64,000 nt of DNA from Streptomyces sp. 7-21 (GCF_016741785.1 NZ_JAERRL010000008.1:167622-231621), one strand, 5' to 3'. Counted from the first letter of the stretch, positions 27,272 to 38,940 are shown. Program-made: numbers and translations. The notes: a model not told the origin generated them from the sequence alone.

Positions 27272-27358
27272 ATGATCCGCACCACCCGCACCGCCGTCTT
27301 CGTTCCCGGCCCGGAGACCGGCTACACCCGCGCCGTGGAGTTCGCGCCGCTGGCCTGA
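27272..27358 (+). CDS. Possible 28-residue peptide
   Basis: An ATG after GAAAGGC opens a 28-codon frame starting MIRTTRTAVFVPGPETGY, with its tail overlapping the 3' end of the convergent SARP gene by 37 nt. The direct repeats and TACCGT at 27184-27219 could serve as its promoter. Many such short frames are chance; I see no recognisable domain. In S. coelicolor a small gene (afsS) sits next to afsR, which is why it is worth listing. Confidence 0.25.
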   Translation: MIRTTRTAVFVPGPETGYTRAVEFAPLA

Positions 27359-30162
27359 CCGCGCAGCCGCGCGAGCGAGGCGCGGACGTCCGAGGCCCGG
27401 CGGTGCCCGGTCGACTCGAACAGCTCCAGCGCCCGGTCCAGGTACGGCAGCCCGGCCTCCGGGCCCGACAGGTGCGCCAGCGCCAGCCCGATCCCGTCCA
27501 GGCACTCGGCCCGCATGTACGACGCGCCCGTCCGTTCCGCCACGGCCAGCCCCTCGCGGTAGCTGGCCAGGGACTCCTCCCACCGGCCGGCCAGGCGCTG
27601 GGCCTTGCCGAGGATGCCGAACGCCGAGGCGCGCGGTGAGGCCTCCGGCAGCGACTGGTGGATGCGCAGCCCTTCCTGGGCGTGGGCGACGGCCTCCTCG
27701 GGGCGGTTCATGTCGATGTAGCAGAACGCCAGGTTGGCCAGGCCCATCGCCTCCAGCTCGGGGAAGCCGTGCGCCCTGGCCAGCTCGACGGCCTGGCTGA
27801 GGTAGCCCTCCTCACGCTCCAGCTCGCCCATCTCCTGGCAGAGCACGCCCAGGTTGTTCAGCACCGTCGTCTCGGTGCGCCGGTCGCCGCTCTCCCGGGC
27901 CAGCGCCAGCGCCTCGTCGTAGCACTGGGACGCCTCGGCGAACCGGCGGGTCTCGGCGAACGCCGAGCCCAGGCGCCGCAGCATCCGCTGCACCGCCAGC
28001 GTGTGGCCGAGCGCGCGCCCCGCGGCCAGGCCCAGGCGGTGCAGCTCGATCCAGTCGTCGTACTGCCGCCTGCGGTGCTGGAGGAACCACAGCACGTCCG
28101 CCAGCTGCCAGGTGCGCCGGTGGTCGCCGCGGCGCGCGGCGAGCCGGGTGGCGGCCAGCACGGCCGGGTACTCGGCCGTCATCCACGCCAGGCCCTCCGC
28201 CGGGGTCGCAAACGGCGGCGGGTCGGCGGGCGGATGGGCCACCTCCCGCTGCGGCGGCGGGTAGTACGCCTGGTGCGGGCGGCCCGCGGCGTCGCCGGTC
28301 GCCAGGTAGAAGTCGAGCATCCGGGCGATGGCGGCCTCCCGCCCCTCGCGCGGCTCGTCGGCCTCGGCCCGCTGCCGGGCGTACAGGTGCACCAGGTCGT
28401 GCAGCACGTACCGGCCGGGGCCGGTCTCCTGCGCCAGGTGCGCGGCGACCAGCGCGTCGAGCGACGGCTGCACCGACGCGACGGTGCCGCCCGCGAGCGC
28501 GGCGACGGCGCCCGCCGACAGCTCCGGCAGCGGGTGCAGGCCCAGCAGCCGGTACACCCGGGCGTCGCGCGGCTCCAGCGCCTCGTAGGCGGAGCTGAAC
28601 GCCGTCGGCACGGCGGCCTGCTCGTCGCCGGCCAGGGCCAGGCGCGCCAGGCGGCGCTGTTCGCTGGACAGCTCCTCGACCAGCCAGCCCGCCGGGCGGT
28701 TGGGGTGGGCGAGCAGCCGGGCGGCGGCGATGCGCAGCGCCAGCGGCAGACCGTCGCACAGCCGCGCCAGCGCCCGCAGCTCCTCGTCCTGGCCGCCGGC
28801 CAGCGAGGCGCCGACGGCGGCGCGCAGCAGGGCCGTGGCATCGGCGTCGCCGAGGACCTCCAGCGACAGCTGCTGGGCGCCGTCGAGCGCGATCAGCCCG
28901 TCCAGCCTGCGGCGGCTGGTGACCAGGACGAGCGAGCCGGGTGAGCCCGGCAGCAGCGGCCTGACCTGCGCGGCGGTGGCGGCGTTGTCGAGGACGACGA
29001 GCAGCCTGCGGTCCGCCACCACCGAACGGAACCGCGCCGCCCGCTCGTCCAGCCCGTCCGGCAGCCGCCCTTCCGGCTCGCCCAGCGCCCGCAGGAACCG
29101 GCGCAGCGCCTCGGCGGGCGGCAGTGCCTCGGATTCGTGGCCGCGCAGGTCCACGAAGAGCTGCCCGTCGGGGTAGCCGGCACGCAGCCGGTGCGCGGCG
29201 TGGACCGCCAGCGCGGTCTTGCCGACCCCGGCGGCCCCGGCGAGCACGATGACGGCCGGGCTGCCGCCCGCCTGGCCGAGGGCCGAGCGCAGCCAGGCGA
29301 GTTCGGCGGTCCTGCCGGTGAACCGCTGCGGGTCGCGGGGCAGTTCGGCGGGCACGGGCCGGGCGGGCCCTGACCGCCCGCCGCCGCTGGCCTCGCCGGG
29401 CGGCGGCACGGGTTCCTCGCGCAGGATCGACAGATAGACGCGCTCCAGCTCGGGCCCGGGGCTGACGCCCAGCTCCTCGTCGAGCAGGCGACGGGTGCGC
29501 TGGTAGTGCGCGAGCGCCTCGGCCTGGCGGCCGCAGCCGTACAGCGCGCGCATCAGCAGGGCCTGGAGGCGTTCCCGCAGGGGGTGGGCGCGGGCGTAGC
29601 CGGCCAGGTCACCCGCCGTCTCGGCGTGCTCGCCCAGCGCCAGCCGGGCCGCCGCCCGCTCCTCGACGGCGCGCAGCCGCTCCTCGGTGAGCGCCGCAGC
29701 CGCGTCGCGGCGCAGCGTCTCGGAGGTGACGTCGGCCAGCGGCTCGCCGCGCCACAGCGCGAGCGCCTGGCCCAGCAGGTCGGCGCGGGCCCGGTCGTCC
29801 CGCCCGCTGCCGCGGGCGCGGGCGGCCAGCTCGCGGAAGCGGAGCAGGTCGACCTCGCCGGGGGCGGCGTCCAGCAGGTAGCCGGGCGGGCGGTAGCGGA
29901 CGAACTCGCGCGCGGGGTCCGCCTTCGCCAGCGTGGTGCGCAGCCGGCTCACGTAGGTGCGCAGCGTGACCGGAGAGCTGGTGCGGTCGTGCCGCGCGTC
30001 GCCCCACAGATGGGCGCCGAGCGTCTCTGCGGGCACCACGCGCCCGGCGTCCACCAGCAGGCTCGCCAGCAGCGACCGCTGCTGGCCGGCCGGAACCCGC
30101 ACCTCGCGGCCGGCCGCGCGCACCTCGATGGGCCCCAGCACCCGGAACTCCACCCCCGCCAA
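27322..30162 (-). CDS. SARP-NB-ARC-TPR transcriptional regulator (AfsR-like)
   Basis: The 946-residue protein has an OmpR-type winged helix (residues 1-95, FRVLGPIEVRAAGREVRVPA) and a bacterial transcriptional activation domain (about 95-250). An NB-ARC ATPase follows, with Walker A AGAAGVGKTALAV near 310 and LLVVLDNAATAAQVRPLLPG, then C-terminal TPRs from about 700. This is the AfsR/large-SARP architecture that activates secondary-metabolite or small regulatory genes by binding 11-bp direct repeats. A TTG start at 30162 is favoured: GGAGGTG lies 4 nt upstream. No biosynthetic cluster adjoins it. Confidence 0.93.
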   Translation of the reverse strand: MAGVEFRVLGPIEVRAAGREVRVPAGQQRSLLASLLVDAGRVVPAETLGAHLWGDARHDRTSSPVTLRTYVSRLRTTLAKADPAREFVRYRPPGYLLDAAPGEVDLLRFRELAARARGSGRDDRARADLLGQALALWRGEPLADVTSETLRRDAAAALTEERLRAVEERAAARLALGEHAETAGDLAGYARAHPLRERLQALLMRALYGCGRQAEALAHYQRTRRLLDEELGVSPGPELERVYLSILREEPVPPPGEASGGGRSGPARPVPAELPRDPQRFTGRTAELAWLRSALGQAGGSPAVIVLAGAAGVGKTALAVHAAHRLRAGYPDGQLFVDLRGHESEALPPAEALRRFLRALGEPEGRLPDGLDERAARFRSVVADRRLLVVLDNAATAAQVRPLLPGSPGSLVLVTSRRRLDGLIALDGAQQLSLEVLGDADATALLRAAVGASLAGGQDEELRALARLCDGLPLALRIAAARLLAHPNRPAGWLVEELSSEQRRLARLALAGDEQAAVPTAFSSAYEALEPRDARVYRLLGLHPLPELSAGAVAALAGGTVASVQPSLDALVAAHLAQETGPGRYVLHDLVHLYARQRAEADEPREGREAAIARMLDFYLATGDAAGRPHQAYYPPPQREVAHPPADPPPFATPAEGLAWMTAEYPAVLAATRLAARRGDHRRTWQLADVLWFLQHRRRQYDDWIELHRLGLAAGRALGHTLAVQRMLRRLGSAFAETRRFAEASQCYDEALALARESGDRRTETTVLNNLGVLCQEMGELEREEGYLSQAVELARAHGFPELEAMGLANLAFCYIDMNRPEEAVAHAQEGLRIHQSLPEASPRASAFGILGKAQRLAGRWEESLASYREGLAVAERTGASYMRAECLDGIGLALAHLSGPEAGLPYLDRALELFESTGHRRASDVRASLARLRGQASGANSTARV

Positions 30163-30419
30163 GGTTCACCTCCCGCAGCTCCGCCCAGGGCGACTGTACG
30201 CCGGCCGGGGTCACGCGACGGCCTTGAGGCTGACGCGGGTCCTGCGCCCAGGCGGCCAGCAGCGTCTGGCCCGGGCGGCCGGGCTCGGGGGTCCTGCCTC
30301 GCCGCCGCGGGCGCGTTCACCCCGCGCGCGTGAGCCGCGGCGCGCCCCGGCGGGTATCACCCTCACGAAGTACCCGCCGGACGACCGCCGTTCCGGCCCC
30401 GCTACCTCCCGGGAGACCG

Positions 30420-31493
30420 ATGAGCGCCCCCTTCACGTCAGGCACCGGCGGCTACCACACCTTCCGCATCCCCGCCCTGCTGGCCCTCGGCGGCGGCCGC
30501 CTCCTCGCCTTCGCCGAAGGCCGCGTCAGCTCCCCGGCCGACCACGGCGACATCGACATCGTGCTGCGCCGCAGCTTCGACGGCGGCCGCACCTGGGAGG
30601 AGCCGCGGGTGGTGCGGGACGCCGGCACCGACACCGCCGCCAACCCGGCGCCCGTGGTGGACCCCGCCTCCGGCGACGTGCTGCTGCTCACCTGCCGCCA
30701 GGGCGGCGCGGACACCTCGCACGACGTGCGCACCGGCGCCGCTCCCCCGCGCACGGTGCACCTCCAGCGGTCGCCCGACGGGGGCGCGACCTGGTCCGCC
30801 CCGGAGGAGATCACCGCCCAGGCACGCCCGCCGTGGATGCGGATGTACGGTACCGGCCCCGGCCACGCCCTCGCGCTGACCGGCGGCCCCCACGCCGGGC
30901 GCATCGTCGTGCCGTGCTGGCACACCAGGACCCCGGAGGGCGAGGACACCGGTGCCGAGGCCAGGTACTACGGCGCCCATCTGCTGCTCAGCGACGACGG
31001 AGGCGCCAGCTGGCGCGTCGGCGGCATCAGCTCCGTGCCCGACGGGACCGTCAGCGAGAACGAGACCACCGCCGCCGAACTCCCCGGCGGCGCGCTCTAT
31101 CTGTCCTGCCGCCGCCAGGACGACGCCCAGCCCGGATACCGCGCCGACGCCTACAGCACGGACGGCGGCGTCACCCTGACCCAGCCCTACCGGCCGCAGG
31201 CGACGCTGCCGCTGCCGCGCTGCCACGGCGCCGTGCTCGCCCTGCCGGACGGCCGCCTCGTGCACTCGGGGCCGCTCCACCCGACCGAGCGGGCCGGCCT
31301 GGGCGTGTGGGTCTCCGCGGACGAGGGCCACACCTGGGCGCTGCGCCACCGCGTCACCGGACGCCGGGCGGCCTACTCGGACCTGGCGTACGACGACGGT
31401 CTGGGCGACCTGGTGGTGCTCTATGAGACCGGCGACTGGGATCCCTACGAACGCATCGCCTGCGCCCGCGTCCCCCTCGCCGCGCTCGGCTGA
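30420..31493 (+). CDS. Exo-alpha-sialidase-like BNR-repeat protein (GH33)
   Basis: The 357-residue six-bladed propeller has the FRIP arginine motif (YHTFRIPALLAL, about residue 12) and Asp-box repeats RSFDGGRTW, RSPDGGATW, LSDDGGASW and a degenerate SADEGHTW. The GEG(R)VSS-type start (FAEGRVSSPADHGDID) and YSDLAYDD near the end are also sialidase-like. There is no signal peptide, unusual for a sialidase, so it may act on imported substrate or leave by a non-classical route. GGGAGA precedes ATG 30420. Other propeller glycosidases remain possible. Confidence 0.88.
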   Translation: MSAPFTSGTGGYHTFRIPALLALGGGRLLAFAEGRVSSPADHGDIDIVLRRSFDGGRTWEEPRVVRDAGTDTAANPAPVVDPASGDVLLLTCRQGGADTSHDVRTGAAPPRTVHLQRSPDGGATWSAPEEITAQARPPWMRMYGTGPGHALALTGGPHAGRIVVPCWHTRTPEGEDTGAEARYYGAHLLLSDDGGASWRVGGISSVPDGTVSENETTAAELPGGALYLSCRRQDDAQPGYRADAYSTDGGVTLTQPYRPQATLPLPRCHGAVLALPDGRLVHSGPLHPTERAGLGVWVSADEGHTWALRHRVTGRRAAYSDLAYDDGLGDLVVLYETGDWDPYERIACARVPLAALG

Positions 31494-31919
31494 CCGCGCC
31501 CAGGAGAGTCCGCGGCATCACGCCGCGGAAAAAGAGGCGCGCGGGACGGCGGGACGCCCGCCTTCCGCCGCCGGCCGCCCGGCTGGCGCGCGGCGGCCGC
31601 TCGCGGTCTCCCGCCGCGCCTGCCCCCGCCCCGCGCGCGGCTCGCCTGACCGGCGGGGAACGCGGCCGGCGGCTCATACCACTCGGAATCGCGCCCCCGG
31701 GCGTGCAGGTTTGTTGAGCCGTGACGGGCCTTGTGCGCGAAGAACCAGCGCCGCTATTTCCGGCATAACGCGCAATCCAGACAGGCACCTAGCGCGGTGA
31801 CACCCGCGCTGTCCGCCGCGGCGCCCGGCGGGCCGCCCGGGCCAGCCGGCCGCGCGGGCGGGCGGGCAGCGCCCTCGCAGGGGGCAACGCCGCAGGTCAC
31901 AGACCTGCGAGCGGAAGAG
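31494..31919. other. Intergenic region between sialidase gene and tRNA-Thr
   Basis: No gene is supported in these 426 bp. A TCCGCGGC/GCCGCGGA hairpin (8-bp stem, 31509-31529) just after the sialidase stop may terminate it. The rest is GC-rich sequence with an AT-richer patch near 31690-31790 of unknown role. Confidence 0.5.
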
Positions 31920-31922
31920 TGG

Positions 31923-31996
31923 AGCCGCCTGTCGGACTCGAACCGACGACCTGCTGTTTACAAGACAGCTGCTCTGGCCAACTGAGCTAAGGCGGC
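31923..31996 (-). tRNA. tRNA-Thr (anticodon UGU)
   Basis: The minus strand folds as a full cloverleaf. The acceptor GCCGCCT pairs with AGGCGGC, the D arm contains AGCTCAGTTGG, and the anticodon stem GCTGT/ACAGC encloses CTTGTAA, giving anticodon TGT (reads ACA). The T arm is GTCGGTTCGAGTCCGAC. The genomic sequence continues with CCA (31922-31920). Confidence 0.96.
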
Positions 31997-32074
31997 AGAC
32001 GCCTGGTGGCCGCACCAGGGTACCTCCCGCGGGAAGACCCCTCCGCCGGGCCGCCGCTTTTTCCTCACAGACCC

Positions 32075-32092
32075 GTGACAAACAAATGTCAC
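32075..32092. promoter_or_regulatory. Perfect 6-6-6 palindrome between tRNA-Thr and msiK
   Basis: GTGACA-AACAAA-TGTCAC is a perfect dyad with an AT-rich spacer, 100 bp upstream of msiK. It resembles CRP-like or BldD-like half-sites (GTGA/TCAC) but matches neither spacing exactly as I remember them. Confidence 0.45.
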
Positions 32093-32190
32093 ACGAGTTA
32101 GGTTCGCCCTCAACCCGCCGCCCGGCGGGCGATACGCCTTCCTACTCGGATCGTCCGGCACGTTCCTGCCGGTAGAAGGAGACGACGAAG

Positions 32191-33321
<1,131 letters not shown>

Positions 33322-33337
33322 CGCGCACCCCTCGGTG

Positions 33338-33378
33338 GAGGGCCGGTCATCCGCACACACGGCGGAGGACCGGCCCTC
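33338..33378 (+). terminator. msiK terminator
   Basis: GAGGGCCGGTC pairs perfectly with GACCGGCCCTC (11 bp) around a 19-nt loop, 17 nt after the msiK stop. Confidence 0.8.
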
Positions 33379-33524
33379 TGCTCGTTTCCCCGGACCCCGC
33401 GCGTCAACGCCGCATGCGAAGACCGCGGACCGTCGTCACTCAGCGGGGTGACGGCGGGTCATGGAAGGACTACTCCTCGCTACGATGTCCCCTGTCCGTC
33501 TCCGTCGCGAGGAAGAACCCGCCA

Positions 33525-33926
33525 GTGAATCAGGCACTCCGCCGCATCGGCAGAACCTTCGCCGTCGTCCTTCCGGTTGTCCTGGTCATGTCCGGGACGC
33601 TCGCCGTCGCCCGCGTGCCGTGGGCAGGAACGCCCTCCGTCACCGCCATGGAGGCCGCCTCCGCCGAGCAGAAGGCGCGCGCGCCCCAGGACGTCCTGGA
33701 GGAGCAGCTGCTGCTCACGCTCCGCCGCGAGGACCCGACCGCCGCGCTCACCGGCCTCCAGGAGGCCGTGACCCGCGACCCGTCGCTCGCGCCGTACTGC
33801 GCCGACATCGCCCGTTCCCTCGGGCAGGCCGCCGTCGAGAAGTACGGCAGCGCCCGGCGCGCCCAGGAGCACGCCCGCCCGGTGTGCGACACCTCCTACG
33901 CGGCGGGCGTCGCGAGCAGCGACTGA
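33525..33926 (+). CDS. Small exported hypothetical protein
   Basis: The 133-residue precursor starts with a basic N terminus and a hydrophobic stretch (RTFAVVLPVVLVMSGTLAVA), a signal peptide or membrane anchor. A helical, Ala/Leu-rich mature part with two cysteines (YCADIA and PVCDTS) follows. No family is recognised. GTG 33525 is used because it begins directly before the signal; there is no strong ribosome site. The nucleotidyltransferase gene follows after 42 nt. Confidence 0.7.
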   Translation: MNQALRRIGRTFAVVLPVVLVMSGTLAVARVPWAGTPSVTAMEAASAEQKARAPQDVLEEQLLLTLRREDPTAALTGLQEAVTRDPSLAPYCADIARSLGQAAVEKYGSARRAQEHARPVCDTSYAAGVASSD

Positions 33927-33968
33927 CCGCCCGCGGCAGCGAGCACGGCGGCGGATAGGCTGCGTGGC

Positions 33969-34685
33969 ATGAGCATCGCCCCGCAGCCGACGCAGGCGGT
34001 GGTCCTGGCCGGCGGCCAGGGCTCCCGCCTGCGGCCTTACACCGACGACCGGCCCAAGCCGATGGTGGAGATCCCCGGCACCGGGGTGCCGATCATCGGA
34101 CACCAGCTCAGGTGGCTCGCTGACGAGGGCATCACCGACGCCGTCATCTCATGCGGGCACCTCGCGGAGGTGCTCCAGGACTGGCTTGCCACGGCCGAGC
34201 TGCCGCTGCGCGTCACCACAGTCGTGGAGACCGAACCCCTCGGCCGCGGCGGCGGCCTGAAGTACGCGGCCGCCGCGCTGCCACGCCCGGACGAGGCGTG
34301 GTTCGCCACCAACGGCGACATCTGGACGCGCTTCTCGCTGCGGGAGATGGCCGCCTTCCACGCCGAGCGCGACGCCCTGGCCACCCTCGCGCTCGCCCGC
34401 CCCCGCATCCCGTGGGGCGCCGTCGAGACCGACGAGTTCGGGCACGTCCTGGACTTCATCGAGGCGCCGCTGTCGCCCTACTCGATCAACGCCGGGGTCT
34501 ACGTCTTCGCGCCCGCCTTCACCGCGCTGCTGCCCGACCGGGGCGACCACGAGCGCGCCACGTTCCCCCGCCTCGCCCGGGAACGGCGGCTGGCGGGCTA
34601 CCCGATCCCGCAGGGCGCCTACTGGCGCGCCATCGACACGGCCAAGGACCTCTCCGAAGCGGCCAGGGAACTCGCCGGCCGCTGA
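33969..34685 (+). CDS. Sugar-1-phosphate nucleotidyltransferase
   Basis: The 238-residue GT-A-fold enzyme has the nucleotide-binding signature VVLAGGQGSRLRPYTDDRPK and then PMVEIPG, TNGDIWTRF (metal-site aspartate) and SINAGVYVFAP. It would join NTP and a sugar-1-phosphate, as GDP-mannose or dTDP/UDP-glucose pyrophosphorylases do. It lacks the C-terminal left-handed helix of bifunctional enzymes. The substrate is unclear, and no sugar-modifying genes adjoin it. Confidence 0.9.
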   Translation: MSIAPQPTQAVVLAGGQGSRLRPYTDDRPKPMVEIPGTGVPIIGHQLRWLADEGITDAVISCGHLAEVLQDWLATAELPLRVTTVVETEPLGRGGGLKYAAAALPRPDEAWFATNGDIWTRFSLREMAAFHAERDALATLALARPRIPWGAVETDEFGHVLDFIEAPLSPYSINAGVYVFAPAFTALLPDRGDHERATFPRLARERRLAGYPIPQGAYWRAIDTAKDLSEAARELAGR

Positions 34686-34714
34686 CGGGCCGCCCAGCCC
34701 CCCGGCACGCGCCG

Positions 34715-34751
34715 GTCCGGCGCGAGGGCGGCGTCCTCCCCCGCGCCGGAC
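34715..34751. terminator. Terminator between nucleotidyltransferase and DoxX genes
   Basis: GTCCGGCGCG pairs with CGCGCCGGAC (10 bp) around a 17-nt loop in the convergent gap. It may serve both genes. Confidence 0.6.
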
Positions 34752-34794
34752 CCGTGCCAGGTCACCGCACCCGGTCACTCACTCGATGAGGCCG

Positions 34795-36390
34795 CTAACC
34801 CAGCAGCCCGCCGATCGGGCCGAGGCTGCTCTCATCACCCCCCTCGTCGGGGGTCTCACCGGTCTCCGACGACGGCGGTGCTTCACCGCCCTCCGGCGCG
34901 GACGCGGGCGGCTCGGGTGCGGCCGGCTCGGGGGCCGGCTCCCGTGGCGCGGGCGGCGGCTCGGGCGCGGGCACGGTCTGCTCGGTGACGGGCGGTGCCT
35001 CGACGGTGGACGGCGGCGCCTCGCCCGTGCGGTCCGGCGTGCCCTCGGCCGCGTCCGACGGCGAGGCGGAGTCCTCCGGCTCCGTCGTGGCCGCCTCGGA
35101 CGGCTCGCCGCCGTCCTCATCCGGCGACGGCTCGTCCGAGGAGTCCTCCGGTCCGGCCTCGTCCGGCAGCGGCTGGCCCGGCAGGTGGTTGCGCGGCGGC
35201 TCGCCCGGGCCCGGCAGGCGCACGGTCTGCGAGGACCGCACCGCGCTGCCCAGCGTCGAGCCGATCAGCAGCGCGAGCCCGAGCAGCAGCGTCGCCAGCT
35301 TCGCGCCGCGGCGCAGCACCCGGCGGCGCAGCTCCGGCAGGGGCGCGCGGGGCCCGAGCGTGCGCCAGGCCTCCCCCGCGAGCCGCGCGTCCAGCGAGTA
35401 CACCGGCGCGCCCGCGATGATCAGCGGCGTCCAGGCGGCGAAGAAGATGACATCGGGGGTGTCGTAGGCCGGGCCGTGCTGCCAGCTGACGGTGACCAGC
35501 AGCGCCAGCGACAGCGCCGCCCCGAGCGCCGCGGCGAGCCGCTGCCAGAGCCCGAAGACCGTCAGGACACCGACGGTGATCTGCGTGAACGCAACGGTCA
35601 GCCCGGCGCCGACCGGGTGCGACAGCGCCCAGCTGTGCAGCGGCGAGGCCAGGCTCCACGGCTCCAGCGAGCTGAGCCAGGCGTAGAGGGAGCCGCGCTC
35701 GCCGCCGTCGAAGTACACCGGGTCGGTCAGCTTGCCCATGCCCGCGTACACGGCGATGAAGCCCAGCAGCACGCGCAGCGGCAGCAGCACCACGCCCAGG
35801 CTGACGCGCCGGTCCGGGTAGAACGCCTGCCTGCCGCCGGCCGCCGCCCGGGCGCGGCGCCGCTCGGGCGCCGCCCCGGCCACGCGGTGCTCGCCCCGCG
35901 GCTCGCTGCGCGGCTCGGCGTGCTGCTCGGCGTGCTGCCCGGCGCGGGGCCCGGGCCGGGCACCGGTGGCCGGGCCGGGCCGGATGCCGGTGCCGGTCTG
36001 GTGGCCGGGCCGGGGCAGCGGCGGCACGGGCAGCGGGCGGGTCGTCTCGCCGGGCTGCGGGGGGCGGGGCGCGACGAGGGCCTCGGACGCCGTCACGCGC
36101 GGCAGCACCTTCGTGGCCCCGGTATCACGGGTGGCGCTCCGCACCGCGTGGAGCAGGGCGGTGGCTCCAGGGTTGCCCGGTGTGCTCCGGCCGGTCCAGA
36201 CCAGCGGCCGGCGGCGGCCGGCGGGCGCCGGAAGCCGCACCGCCCGGCTCACCGGCGGTGCCGAGGCGAACTCCACCCGGAAACTCGCGTGGTTCACGAC
36301 GACCTGGGCGGGGTCGCACGGCACCTTGACCGTGTTCAGGACCGGCTCGGGCACCGAGAGGTCGCGGGGTGTTCTGGTGTCCACACTCAT
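34795..36390 (-). CDS. DoxX-family membrane protein with long disordered ends
   Basis: The 531-residue protein has a Pro/Arg-rich N terminus of about 190 residues. A DoxX-type four-helix membrane domain follows (VVLLPLRVLLGFIAVYAGMG, VAFTQITVGVLTVFGLWQRL, PDVIFFAAWTPLIIAGAPVY) plus a further segment (KLATLLLGLALLIGS). It ends in an acidic Pro/Glu/Ser-rich tail of about 130 residues. DoxX proteins are linked to redox or thiol-stress complexes. The extensions are low-complexity and characteristic of streptomycete membrane proteins. The exact partner is unknown. Confidence 0.88.
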   Translation of the reverse strand: MSVDTRTPRDLSVPEPVLNTVKVPCDPAQVVVNHASFRVEFASAPPVSRAVRLPAPAGRRRPLVWTGRSTPGNPGATALLHAVRSATRDTGATKVLPRVTASEALVAPRPPQPGETTRPLPVPPLPRPGHQTGTGIRPGPATGARPGPRAGQHAEQHAEPRSEPRGEHRVAGAAPERRRARAAAGGRQAFYPDRRVSLGVVLLPLRVLLGFIAVYAGMGKLTDPVYFDGGERGSLYAWLSSLEPWSLASPLHSWALSHPVGAGLTVAFTQITVGVLTVFGLWQRLAAALGAALSLALLVTVSWQHGPAYDTPDVIFFAAWTPLIIAGAPVYSLDARLAGEAWRTLGPRAPLPELRRRVLRRGAKLATLLLGLALLIGSTLGSAVRSSQTVRLPGPGEPPRNHLPGQPLPDEAGPEDSSDEPSPDEDGGEPSEAATTEPEDSASPSDAAEGTPDRTGEAPPSTVEAPPVTEQTVPAPEPPPAPREPAPEPAAPEPPASAPEGGEAPPSSETGETPDEGGDESSLGPIGGLLG

Positions 36391-36452
36391 CTAACCGAGT
36401 GACAGAGGTTGAAGACACTGCCTTGACCCCCGCAATGTCTGTCCGCGGCCCG

Positions 36453-37409
36453 TCAAGCGCGGCGCTTGGCGGCCTCGTACAGCGCGATGCCCGCCGCCAC
36501 ACCGGCGTTGAGCGACTCGGCCGCCCCGCCCGGCATGGGGATGCGGGCCCGGACGTCACACGTCTCGCCGACCAGCCGGGACAGGCCCTTGCCCTCGCTG
36601 CCGATGACGATGGCCACCGGGCCGTCGAGCAGGTCCAGCTCGCGGAGGTCGGCCTCGCCGTCCGCCGCGAGGCCCACGACCATCAGGCCCGCGCGCTGGT
36701 AGCTCTGGAGCGCCCGCGTGAGGTTGGTGGCGCGCGCCACCGGCGTGCGCGCCGCGGTGCCCGCCGAGGTCTTCCACGCCCCCGCCGTCATCCCGGCGGC
36801 GCGCCGCTCCGGCACCACCACGCCGTGCCCGCCGAAGGCGGCGGCGGAGCGGACCACGGCCCCCAGGTTGCGCGGGTCGGTCACGCCGTCCAGCGCGACG
36901 ATCAGCGCGTCGTCGCCGGCCTCGGCGGCCGCGGCCGTCAGGTCGTCGGGGTGCGCGTACTCGTACGGCGGCACGGTCAGCACCAGGCCCTGGTGGTTGA
37001 GCCCGCTGGTGATGCGGTCGAGCTCGGCGCGCGGCGCCTCCGCCAGGTGCACGTCGCCGCGCTCGACGGCCAGCTTGATCGCCTCATGCACCCGGTCGTC
37101 GCTGTCCACGAACTGCTGGACATGCAGCGCCGACGCGGGCACGCCCGCCCGCAGCGCCTCGACGACGGCGTTCCGCCCGACGACCAGTTCGGACGCCGGC
37201 TTGCCGCGCCGTCCGGCGGCGGCGCGCCGGGCCGCCTGCTGGCGCGCCCGGGCCTCGGCGGCGCGCTGCTTGGGGTGGCCCTTGCGCATCTCAGCGGGCG
37301 GGGTCGGGCCCTTGCCCCTGAGGGCACGGCGGCGCTGGCCGCCGCTGCCGACCTGGGCGCCCTTCTTGTTCGAGGTGCGCCGGCCGCGGCGCGGGCTGTT
37401 CCCTGGCAT
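36453..37409 (-). CDS. rlmB: 23S rRNA (guanosine-2'-O)-methyltransferase RlmB
   Basis: The 318-residue SPOUT enzyme has a basic N-terminal extension (MPGNSPRRGRRTSNKKGAQV) and the L30e-like substrate domain (ELVVGRNAVVEALRAGVPAS). The methyltransferase motifs are DGVTDPRNLGAVVRSAAAFG, VIGSEGKGLSRLV and PMPGGAAESLNAGVAAGIAL. It methylates G2251 (E. coli numbering) of 23S rRNA. It lies 54 nt downstream of cysS on the same strand, a widely conserved actinobacterial pair. Confidence 0.94.
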   Translation of the reverse strand: MPGNSPRRGRRTSNKKGAQVGSGGQRRRALRGKGPTPPAEMRKGHPKQRAAEARARQQAARRAAAGRRGKPASELVVGRNAVVEALRAGVPASALHVQQFVDSDDRVHEAIKLAVERGDVHLAEAPRAELDRITSGLNHQGLVLTVPPYEYAHPDDLTAAAAEAGDDALIVALDGVTDPRNLGAVVRSAAAFGGHGVVVPERRAAGMTAGAWKTSAGTAARTPVARATNLTRALQSYQRAGLMVVGLAADGEADLRELDLLDGPVAIVIGSEGKGLSRLVGETCDVRARIPMPGGAAESLNAGVAAGIALYEAAKRRA

Positions 37410-37463
37410 GACGGTGGGTGTCCTTGTCGTGAGTGGTCGGTGGTGCGTGGCGCCCGGGCGCGG

Positions 37464-38867
<1,404 letters not shown>

Positions 38868-38901
38868 GGGCTTAAGGGTAGGCCACGGACGGCCCGGGTG
38901 A

Positions 38902-38929
38902 CCCGCTCCCGTTCCGCGGCGGGAGCGGG
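38902..38929 (-). terminator. Terminator after the PPOX-class protein gene
   Basis: CCCGCTCCCG pairs with CGGGAGCGGG (10 bp) around an 8-nt loop, 12 nt past the stop at 38941. Confidence 0.75.
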
Positions 38930-38940
38930 CCGGCGTGGCT

